A stretch of 64,000 nt of DNA from JAVVHH01 sp964657565 (GTDB lineage: Bacteria > Pseudomonadota > Alphaproteobacteria > Acetobacterales > Acetobacteraceae). Made by a program: the position numbers and the translations under genes. The stretch spans positions 27,631 through 91,630 of the forward strand of contig CAZZVQ010000004.1 of the NCBI GenBank assembly GCA_964657565.1, in the 5' to 3' direction. Shown piece after piece: positions 55,224 to 62,431 of this stretch (positions are counted from its first letter, which is position 1; every line of letters starts with the position of its first letter). The notes beneath the pieces were generated by a model. The model was not told the origin of the DNA. It was given only the letters and a program-made list of their open reading frames with translations, and searched no databases.

Positions 55224-56818
55224 TGTCGACGGTGAGCTCGGCAACCCGGTCCGCGATGGCGCGTCTTGGCCGGCGCGGATCAGTCACCATTCTGTTCGCG
55301 GCAGCGGCGGTGCCAATGGTGATCGGCACGGCGGTCGCGGTCGATTTCTCGCGGATGACGAGCGCACGCGCCACCCTGCAAGAGGCGGCCGACGGTGCGG
55401 CGCTGTCCGGAGCGGCCGCCTACGCCGCCTACGCGCAAGGCGACGCTTTCAATTCGGTCGCGCAGAGCTTGGCATTGAGTTCCTTTTGCAATGCCGCGAA
55501 AACGCTGCCTGCCGGCTTCTCCATCACCGCGAGTAGCGGCAGTTTGACCTGCGGAGCGCAAGCCGGTCCTGCGGTGTCAGCCGTCATTGCCGGCGCCAGG
55601 GCCGGAACGAGGGGCGTCATCGCCGGCAGCGGGTGCAGCGCCACCAACACGGTCGTCACCAATGCGACGTGCGGGTTCGTCGTCACGGTGTCGGCCGTCG
55701 CGACGATGAACTTGATCTTCCCGGGTCTGCTGGGCACGACCAAATCAGTGTCCGTGACCGCGTCGGCGATCAACCCCTTCATCAATATAGCCCAGGCATT
55801 GAACTCGAGCCTTCAAGGCAGCGCGAAATTTGCCAACAGTATCTGGATCTATCCCCTGCTGCTCGACGCCAATGGCAGCCCGGCCGTCACGTCCGCCAAT
55901 CCCGGCGCATTGCCCGATGCCAGCGCCTGCACGGGAGACCCCACGCAAACCGCATGCGGTGCGTATTCGATGCTGGCGAGCACCAACTATGCGGGTTGTC
56001 CTGGCCAGACGGTCCCGTCTTGCACGGTGAATGGCACGACGTTTGGGGCCGGCGGGGTCGTGCAGAACCCGGCGGCAGGCGCCACCGTGATCACCGCGAC
56101 CACCCCGCTCGGCGTCGCCTTCGCGAGCGTCTCCGGGGGCGGGTATTCTGGCAGCGTGCACGCCAATTACGGCTACGATCGGAACTGCCGCTACTATCAA
56201 ACATGTCCTCTGAATATAAAATTTGCTCCCGATCTTTGTGTCTGGCCCTGGCACACCGTCTACAACACGGTCTCACAAGTCTATAGCCCGACCGACACCC
56301 CGATATATCCTTGGTCTTTGGTGACGCACTGGTACTACTCGTCGTACCTGTCCCAGAACATGCCGCCGTCGCAAGGCATCATCACGACACAACTCACGAC
56401 AGCGACCAATCCTGCGACTGGCTATCCGTACAACTACCAAATCGTGCGCGCCACGCCGCAGGTCGTGCTCGGCCTCAACGTCCCGCCATTAGGGTGCATC
56501 ACCCCTATCCCGGACGCCGACTATCAGCGTTACGTCACGACTTTCCCGACGACGGGAAATTCGAACTGTAGCCTCTACATCGCCAAAGACCCGCCGGCCA
56601 ATCCGACCCCCGACTCCAGCTACACGGGCAGCTGTTTCAGCCCGTCCGCCACGCCTGGTCAGAGCTACGCCGCCTTGAGTTGTCAACGCTTTAGCGGTCA
56701 CAGCTTCGCCTTCTTCTGGAACGACATGGGCGGCGGCGACAGTGACGACAAAAACTACGGCAACGGCACGCTCGTCATCACCTGTGCCGCCCAGTCGCAG
56801 GTCAAGCTCATCAATTGA
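55205..56818 (+). CDS. TadG-like pilus assembly protein
   Basis: 537 aa from ATG 55205 with GGGAGG 6 bases upstream. The N-terminus RRGSVTILFAAAAVPMVIGT is followed by AVAVDFSRMTSARATLQEAA and DGAALSGAAAYA, the diagnostic TadG (Flp pilus-assembly, DUF2134-type) start in which a helix anchors the protein. The long extracytoplasmic part is rich in Ser, Thr, Tyr, Asn and Cys (CRYYQTCPLNIKFAPDLCVW), likely disulfide-bonded. Many TadG proteins carry a von Willebrand A domain with a DxSxS site; I do not see one here. It forms a unit with the two TadE-like genes. Confidence 0.8.
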   Translation: MSIASVMSTVSSATRSAMARLGRRGSVTILFAAAAVPMVIGTAVAVDFSRMTSARATLQEAADGAALSGAAAYAAYAQGDAFNSVAQSLALSSFCNAAKTLPAGFSITASSGSLTCGAQAGPAVSAVIAGARAGTRGVIAGSGCSATNTVVTNATCGFVVTVSAVATMNLIFPGLLGTTKSVSVTASAINPFINIAQALNSSLQGSAKFANSIWIYPLLLDANGSPAVTSANPGALPDASACTGDPTQTACGAYSMLASTNYAGCPGQTVPSCTVNGTTFGAGGVVQNPAAGATVITATTPLGVAFASVSGGGYSGSVHANYGYDRNCRYYQTCPLNIKFAPDLCVWPWHTVYNTVSQVYSPTDTPIYPWSLVTHWYYSSYLSQNMPPSQGIITTQLTTATNPATGYPYNYQIVRATPQVVLGLNVPPLGCITPIPDADYQRYVTTFPTTGNSNCSLYIAKDPPANPTPDSSYTGSCFSPSATPGQSYAALSCQRFSGHSFAFFWNDMGGGDSDDKNYGNGTLVITCAAQSQVKLIN

Positions 56819-56850
56819 CCGTCCGGATCACAGTAGTACGCCGCGGTCAG

Positions 56851-57783
56851 TCAAACCACGGCTGTCGGCAGCGCTTTGCCGGCGAAGAAGGCGTCCAGAT
56901 TGTCGATCATCAGGTCGCCCATGGCCTGACGGGTCTCATGGGTGCCGCTCGCGATGTGCGGCGTGACGATCACCTGCTCCATGGTCATCAGCTCGGCCGG
57001 CACGTTTGGCTCGTCCTCGAACACATCCAGCGCAGCACCGCCCAGGGTGCCGTCCTGTAGCGCCCTGACCAGCGCCGGTTCGTCGACGATCGAGCCGCGG
57101 GCGACGTTGACCAAGACGCCATTCGCGCCCAGGGCCTGGAACACCGGGGCGCCGATGACCCGGCGGGTGCTGCCGGAAGCGGCGGCGCAGATGACGAAGA
57201 TGTCGCAGGCGGCGGCCAACGCCGTCGCGTCGGCGTAATAGGGGAACGGCACGTCGTGCTGCACCACGTCGCTGTAGGCGATGTGGTCGGTGAAGCCCCC
57301 GAAGCGCTTGGCGACGGCACGCCCGATCCGGCCGAGGCCGAAGATGCCGATCCGCTTGCCGCTGAGCTTGCGCGCGAGCGGCATCTCGCCGGCGGGCCAT
57401 TTGCCGGCCTGCACGTGGGCATGCGCGTGCGGCAAGCGGCGGAGCAGCGACAGCGTGAGGCCGACCGCCAAGTCGGCCACGTCCTCGGTCAGCACGTCGG
57501 GCGTGTTGGCCACGCGCACGCTGCGCTGGCGGGCGAGGTCGAGATCCACCTTGTCGTAGCCGACACCGTTGATGGCGATGATCTTGAGGTTCGGCAGCGC
57601 CGTGAGCAGCGTCGAGGGAACGCCGAGATGGCCGCCGGTGACGACGCCCTCGATCCCGGCCGCGTGCTGCTGCAGCCACGCGGCGTCAATGGCGGGCGGG
57701 TCGGCCCGGGTGATGGCGTAGCCGGCATCGAGGCGCGTTTGGGCGTGGGGATGGATCGGACAAAGCTGGAGCAGCGTGGGCAT
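56851..57783 (-). CDS. D-isomer-specific 2-hydroxyacid dehydrogenase
   Basis: 310 aa, of the hydroxypyruvate/glyoxylate reductase (GhrB/HPPR) branch. NAD(P) motif GIFGLGRIGRAVAKRF. Active-site residues are the Arg in LVNVARGSIVDEPAL, the Glu in DVFEDEPNVP and the His in VTPHIASGTHETRQAM. After the Rossmann beta2 strand the sequence reads HIAYSDVVQHDVP, so cofactor preference is unclear. It reduces 2-keto acids such as hydroxypyruvate to D-2-hydroxyacids. It lies 73 bases downstream of the family 5 binding protein on the same strand, so it may act on a derivative of the imported compound. Confidence 0.92.
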   Translation of the reverse strand: MPTLLQLCPIHPHAQTRLDAGYAITRADPPAIDAAWLQQHAAGIEGVVTGGHLGVPSTLLTALPNLKIIAINGVGYDKVDLDLARQRSVRVANTPDVLTEDVADLAVGLTLSLLRRLPHAHAHVQAGKWPAGEMPLARKLSGKRIGIFGLGRIGRAVAKRFGGFTDHIAYSDVVQHDVPFPYYADATALAAACDIFVICAAASGSTRRVIGAPVFQALGANGVLVNVARGSIVDEPALVRALQDGTLGGAALDVFEDEPNVPAELMTMEQVIVTPHIASGTHETRQAMGDLMIDNLDAFFAGKALPTAVV

Positions 57784-57856
57784 CGGGCGTTCCTCGTCGT
57801 TGACCCTGGTTAGCCCATCGGGCTGGTCGTGTCGCGGATCGGCCGACGGGAGCGGA

Positions 57857-59452
57857 CTACTTGTCGACGGTGATCGGCGTCAGGTCCTGGAACCAGGACT
57901 GCGCTTGCACGAAGCCCTTGACCTTCGGGGAGAGGGCGCGCGGGTTCAGGTCGTGCACGATCCAGATGAAGGGGGCGTCGGCGACCATCTTGGCGTGCAT
58001 CTTCTTAAGGATGACGAGGCGCTTGGCCGGGTCGAACTCGTTGAACGCCTCGGTGATCAGGCTCTCCATCTCCGGCGTGTAGTAGTGCCCCCAGTTCGAG
58101 CCGTTCGGCGACCATTGCGCCTTCTGGGTGAAGCGGGTCATGCCGGCGATCGGGTCCTGGATCGAGCGCGACACGTTGTTGGCGTCGACGCCCGGGGGCG
58201 GCGGCACGCGGCTGAGGGCCAGGAGCGCGTTCCAATCCATGACCTGGAGGTCGACCTGGAAGCCGACCTCCTCGAGCTGCGACTTGATCAGCTCGTTCAT
58301 CGGGAGCGGCTGCATTTGTCCGGAGCCCGATGTCGAGATGGCGAACGTGACCTTGCAGGGGGTGCAGCCCGCTTCCTTCAGCAGGGCCTTCGCCTTGGCC
58401 GGGTCGAACTTGTAGGGGATCGCGCCGTCGCCCCAGCTCGTGCCCGGTGGGAACGCCGTGGTGGCTGGGATGGCGACGCCGCCCAGCAACTCGACGAGAT
58501 CGTCGCGGTTGATCGCGTAGTTGGCGGCCTGGCGGACGCGCAGATCCTTGAATGGGCCGGCCTCGGTGTTGAGTTGGTAAGCCCAGACATGCGGATAGGT
58601 GTTGGTGACGATGCGCATGCCGGAGGATTTCAGGCGCGGCAGCGCGTCCGGGCTCGGGGCCTCGACGAAGTTCACCTGCCCGGACAGCAGCGCGGCCGTG
58701 CGCGTGCTGGCTTCCGGCATGGGCAGCAGCACCAGACGGTCCTGCTTGGGGACCCGCGCGTGGTCCCAATACTCCTTGTTCGGAACGAGTTCGAGCCGCT
58801 CGTGCGGCACCATGCGGTCGAAGCGGTAGGGGCCGGTGCCGGACGGTTGGTTGGCGTAGGCGCTCCAGTCCAGCTTCAGCGCCTCGGCCCGGCATTTGCT
58901 GGTGATGGCGACGAAGCTCATCTCGTAGGGGAACAGCGAGGACGGCACCTTGGTGTAGAGCGCGACCGTCTTGTCGTCGATCTTCTCGGCCTTGACGAAG
59001 TTCGGCAGGTAGGCGCGGGAAAGGGCGAATTGCTGCGGGTTCCACTGCGGCGCCTTCTCGTCGAAGCGGCCGAAATTCCACACGACCGTGTCCGCGTCGA
59101 GGCTGCAGCCGTCGTGGAACTTGACCCCGTCGCGCAAGGTGAAGATCCACTTGGTACGGTCGCTCGGGTCGGTTTTCCACTCGGTGGCCAGGCCGGGCTT
59201 GATGTCGGCGGGCTTATCGGCCGAGGACAGGTCCCAGTTGATGAGCGCGTCGTAGAGGTTGAGGCCGACGAAGCGGAAGCCTTCGAACCCCTGGTCCGGG
59301 TTGCCGCCGGTGGCGGGGATGTCGCCCGCGGTCATCGCGACGGTCAGCACACCTTGCGCGGCGGCGGGCGCCGACGACGCAACGATGGCGGCAGGAGCCG
59401 CCACTGCCATGATGGCAGCGGCGACCAGAGACCGGACCCCAGGGAGGGACAT
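57857..59452 (-). CDS. ABC transporter substrate-binding protein, family 5 (normal domain order)
   Basis: 531 aa. The start at 59452 gives a proper signal peptide (VRSLVAAAIMAVAAPAAIVA, cleavage near AAAQG) with GGGAGG-like bases nearby; the longer frame is not signal-like. The order is canonical: N-terminal LNLYDALINWDLSSADKPAD, ATEWKTDPSDRTKWIFTLRD, GVKFHDGCSLDADTVVWNF; the middle GTGPYRFDRM and VRQAANYAINRDDLVE; and the C-terminal LLKEAGCTPCKVTF, IKSQLEEVGFQVDLQVMDWN and KRLVILKKMHAKMVADAPFI. It is a useful contrast to the permuted family member at 91-1830. No permease or ATPase gene adjoins it. Substrate unknown. Confidence 0.9.
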   Translation of the reverse strand: MSLPGVRSLVAAAIMAVAAPAAIVASSAPAAAQGVLTVAMTAGDIPATGGNPDQGFEGFRFVGLNLYDALINWDLSSADKPADIKPGLATEWKTDPSDRTKWIFTLRDGVKFHDGCSLDADTVVWNFGRFDEKAPQWNPQQFALSRAYLPNFVKAEKIDDKTVALYTKVPSSLFPYEMSFVAITSKCRAEALKLDWSAYANQPSGTGPYRFDRMVPHERLELVPNKEYWDHARVPKQDRLVLLPMPEASTRTAALLSGQVNFVEAPSPDALPRLKSSGMRIVTNTYPHVWAYQLNTEAGPFKDLRVRQAANYAINRDDLVELLGGVAIPATTAFPPGTSWGDGAIPYKFDPAKAKALLKEAGCTPCKVTFAISTSGSGQMQPLPMNELIKSQLEEVGFQVDLQVMDWNALLALSRVPPPPGVDANNVSRSIQDPIAGMTRFTQKAQWSPNGSNWGHYYTPEMESLITEAFNEFDPAKRLVILKKMHAKMVADAPFIWIVHDLNPRALSPKVKGFVQAQSWFQDLTPITVDK

Positions 59453-59607
59453 ACAACACTCCAGCACACGAAGGCTGGAATGTGCCGGTCTACCTGTCGT
59501 GCTGCAATGCGAGATCGCGCGGTCCGCGGCGCCAAATCGGCTGGCGCCGCAGGACTTGCTCACTGCGCAAGCAGCGCCGGCGTGTCCGCATCAAACACGG
59601 GCAGCCG

Positions 59608-59967
59608 TTACGCCACGATCCCGCCCGGGTCGGTGACGTGCTGCGTGCTGCTCACATCTGCCGATGCGGCCGGAGTTCCGGCGGTCGCGGCAGCGGCAGC
59701 GGTGGTGCTGGTGGTAGTGGAGGTGGTCGGGCTCGATGCGCTCGCCGTGGTGGCCGCCGAGGCCGCCGCGGATTGGTCGGCTTCGAGCGCCGCCTGCGCT
59801 TGCTCGAGGTTGGCCTCGGCAGCTTGGACGGCAGCCTGCCCGAGCGCGATATCGCCGGGTGTGGCCGTGGTGCTGGATGTTTCCGCGGCCAAGGCGGCGG
59901 CTAATTGCAACGACGCCGCACTGACGCGCGCATAATCGGAATCGACGGCGGAAATAGCTTCAGACAT
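59608..59967 (-). CDS. Small Ala/Ser/Thr-rich hypothetical protein
   Basis: 119 aa from ATG 59967, with GGGAG upstream. Residues 1-65 form a likely helical coiled coil (EAISAVDSDYARVSAASLQL, LGQAAVQAAEANLEQAQAAL). Residues about 70-105 are a low-complexity Ala/Ser/Thr tract (TTASASSPTTSTTTSTTAAA). The end is VTDPGGIVA. The first part has a flavour of small RebB-like or structural proteins, but I cannot assign a family. No signal peptide. Confidence 0.5.
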   Translation of the reverse strand: MSEAISAVDSDYARVSAASLQLAAALAAETSSTTATPGDIALGQAAVQAAEANLEQAQAALEADQSAAASAATTASASSPTTSTTTSTTAAAAATAGTPAASADVSSTQHVTDPGGIVA

Positions 59968-60026
59968 GGTAGCAACTCCCAACGGATACATCTGCATGCT
60001 GGGCCGGCGGGGTTAATGAATCGCTA

Positions 60027-60839
60027 ATGGCAGCCCCTTGGACCCGGCGCGGCGTGGCCATCCGGGGTCACGAGCGTGTGAGCGTCGTGATGGCGCTGAT
60101 TTTGCTCGCTTGCGTAACCCCGGGCCGGGCGCAGTTGATCCCGCCTTCCATCCTGCCGGGGCTTGGTCCGGACGGGGCGCGCGAGCCGGTGGATGTGGAG
60201 CGGCCGCCGTGGCGGGGCGTGGTGCGGGTGCAGACCGATGTCGGATCGCGGTGTACGGGTGCTTTGGTCGGTGCGCGTTTGGTTCTGACGGCGGCGCACT
60301 GCCTGTTCGGCCGCAACACGGGCCGGGTCGTGCGGCCCGGCTCGGTCCATGTTCTGACGGGCTACACCCATGGGGCGTATACCGGTCATGCGCGGGCGCT
60401 GACGATCGAGATCGGGGCGGGGTTCGGGCTCGGGGTCGATGGGCAGCGGCGGCCGGGGGCGCCGGTCGACGCGGATTGGGCGCTCCTGACGCTCGACACG
60501 CCGCTGGGGACGGCCGACCGCGTGCTGCCGGTGTCGCGGGAAAGTCCGGCGGCGGGGGACCCGGTCATGCTGGGCGGCTACGAGCAGGATCGGGCGCAAA
60601 TCCTGGTCGCCGACGTCGGCTGTCGGGTGCTCGGCACGGTCAGCGCGGGCGGCGCTCGGCTGCTGCGCCATTCCTGTGCAGCGACGCGGGGAGCCAGCGG
60701 GGCGCCGTTGCTCGGGCAGCTGCCGGGCGTAGGCTGGGGCGTGGTCGGCGTGGCCGCGATCGCCGGCGTCGGGGCGGCAGGTGGTTATGCCGTGCCGGCC
60801 GCAACGATAACCCGGCAATCGAGCCTGTTGGCCCGGTAA
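60027..60839 (+). CDS. Exported trypsin-like serine protease
   Basis: 270 aa. The hydrophobic segment VVMALILLACVTPGRAQ (residues about 20-36) acts as signal peptide. The real start may be the GTG at 60078, which would give a shorter n-region. The chymotrypsin-type triad is complete: His91 in VLTAAHC, Asp150 in DADWALL, Ser224 in RGASGAPLL. Cys pairs around CTGALVG and AAHC, and GCRVLG and HSCAATRG, suggest two disulfides. It belongs to the small V8/trypsin-like S1 proteases of Gram-negative bacteria and acts in the periplasm or outside the cell. Target unknown. Confidence 0.88.
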   Translation: MAAPWTRRGVAIRGHERVSVVMALILLACVTPGRAQLIPPSILPGLGPDGAREPVDVERPPWRGVVRVQTDVGSRCTGALVGARLVLTAAHCLFGRNTGRVVRPGSVHVLTGYTHGAYTGHARALTIEIGAGFGLGVDGQRRPGAPVDADWALLTLDTPLGTADRVLPVSRESPAAGDPVMLGGYEQDRAQILVADVGCRVLGTVSAGGARLLRHSCAATRGASGAPLLGQLPGVGWGVVGVAAIAGVGAAGGYAVPAATITRQSSLLAR

Positions 60840-60889
60840 GGGTGGCTCGATCCTTGCTTGCTCCCACGCTGTTCGACAGGAGAATTACC

Positions 60890-61720
60890 GTGCCCCCGCC
60901 TTACCTCGCCGCCTTCGTCGCCCTCGCCGTGTCGACGATCCCGGTCTGCGCGTGGGCGCAGTGCACCAGCAAGATCCCCGCCGCCGATCTGGTCACGCCG
61001 GGTCAGCTCCAGCTCGCCATCAATCCGACGCTGCCGCCGCAACAATTCGTCGACGACAAGGGCGAGCTGCAGGGGCTCAACGTCGAGTTGGGGCGCGAGC
61101 TCGGGACCCGGCTATGCCTGAAGACCGAGTTCGTGCGGATGGATTTCCCGGCGATGGTGCCGGCGCTGAAGGCGGGGCGGTTCGACGCGATCGATACGGG
61201 CATGTTCTGGACCGAAGAGCGCTCGAAGCTGATGTTCATGGTGCCGTATGCGCAGCAGGCGATCGGCGTGTTCGCGATGGCGTCGTCCAATCTGGCGCTG
61301 AAATCGTTCGACGATCTGGCCGGCAAGATCGGCGCGATCGAGATCGGGACGTACCAGGAGCGCAAGGCCAAGGAAGCCAACGAGGACATGGTCAAGCGCG
61401 GCCTCAAGCCGGTGGACCTGCGGACCTTCAGCACGGCGACGGAGGCGACGGCGGCGTTGCGGGCGGGCCAGGTGGATGTCGTCATCATCGTCGAGGACGC
61501 GGCGCGGGCGATCAGCAAGCAGCGCGGCATGGCGTTGCTGCTGACCGGGTTCGGCGGCACCGACATCACCTTCGGGTTCCGCAACAAGGCCGCGGCCGAG
61601 GCGGCGGTGACGGCGTTCAAGGAGATCCGGGCGGACGGCAGCTACGACAGGATCTTCGACAAGTTCGGCCTGGCCAAGCTGAAGGGCGACTTCGAGATCC
61701 GCGGCACCGGCCCGCAGTAA
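60890..61720 (+). CDS. Amino-acid-type ABC substrate-binding protein (family 3)
   Basis: 276 aa from a GTG at 60890 with AGGAG 7 bases upstream; the longer frame from 60038 overlaps the protease gene and is rejected. The signal peptide is LAAFVALAVSTIPVCAWAQ. The mature part is a family 3 fold: LVTPGQLQLAINPTLPPQQF, LQGLNVELGRELGTRLCLKT, MVPALKAGRFDAIDTGMFWT, ERSKLMFMVPYAQQAIGVFA, and the second-lobe phrase LAGKIGAIEIGTYQERKAKE. It delivers an amino acid or similar compound to the permease encoded 13 bases downstream. Confidence 0.92.
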   Translation: MPPPYLAAFVALAVSTIPVCAWAQCTSKIPAADLVTPGQLQLAINPTLPPQQFVDDKGELQGLNVELGRELGTRLCLKTEFVRMDFPAMVPALKAGRFDAIDTGMFWTEERSKLMFMVPYAQQAIGVFAMASSNLALKSFDDLAGKIGAIEIGTYQERKAKEANEDMVKRGLKPVDLRTFSTATEATAALRAGQVDVVIIVEDAARAISKQRGMALLLTGFGGTDITFGFRNKAAAEAAVTAFKEIRADGSYDRIFDKFGLAKLKGDFEIRGTGPQ

Positions 61721-61732
61721 TACTGCAAAGCC

Positions 61733-62431
61733 ATGTTCGATTTCGGCGCGTTTCTTGGCTATTTCGACAACCGTTTCCTGCTCGGGGGCGCGGCGATCAC
61801 GGTGGGGCTGACGCTGGCGTCGCTGCTCGGCGGCCTGGTGCTGGGCATGGGGCTGGCGCTCATGCGGGCGCGGGGCGGCGTCGTCGGTCGGGTCGCCTCG
61901 GTGTATGTGTGGGCGTTCCGCGGCACGCCGCTGCTGGTTCAACTCGTCATCATCTATACCGGGTTGCCGCAGCTCGGGCTGAAGTTCGGCGTGGTGGTGT
62001 CGGCCTTGCTGGCGCTGACGCTGAACGAGGCGGCGTATCTGAGCGAGATCATCCGGGCCGGGTTCGCCGGGGTCGCGGTGGGGCAGTGGGATGCGGCGCG
62101 GGCGCTGGGGCTGGGCCGGGTCGCGATCATCCGGCTGGTGACGCTGCCGCAAGCGTTCCGCATCATCATCCCGCCGCTCGGCAACAGCGTGAATGGGCTG
62201 CTCAAAGCGACCAGCATCACGTCGGTGATCTCGATGGAGGAGCTGATGCGGCGCAGCCAGATGATCATGCAGCTGAGGTTCGACGTGCTCGAGGTGTACT
62301 GCGTGGCCGCGGTGTATTATCTGGCGTTGACCACGCTGTGGGATGTCGCGCAGCGGGCGCTCGAGCGGCGGTTCGGCCGCGGCTACGCGGTGGCGCCGGC
62401 GGCGGTGACCGCGGTGGCGGCGACGGCGTGA
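61733..62431 (+). CDS. Amino-acid ABC transporter permease (HisM/GlnP type)
   Basis: 232 aa, about five helices. It contains FLLGGAAITVGLTLASLLGG, YVWAFRGTPLLVQLVIIYTG (the conserved RGTPLLVQ of the family), AYLSEIIRAGFAGVAVGQWD, AARALGLGRVAIIRLVTLPQ (the EAA-type ATPase contact) and ATSITSVISMEELMRRSQ. No ATP-binding protein gene follows within the window; the next gene is convergent and overlaps the 3' end by 49 bases. The importer must borrow an ATPase encoded elsewhere. Confidence 0.9.
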   Translation: MFDFGAFLGYFDNRFLLGGAAITVGLTLASLLGGLVLGMGLALMRARGGVVGRVASVYVWAFRGTPLLVQLVIIYTGLPQLGLKFGVVVSALLALTLNEAAYLSEIIRAGFAGVAVGQWDAARALGLGRVAIIRLVTLPQAFRIIIPPLGNSVNGLLKATSITSVISMEELMRRSQMIMQLRFDVLEVYCVAAVYYLALTTLWDVAQRALERRFGRGYAVAPAAVTAVAATA

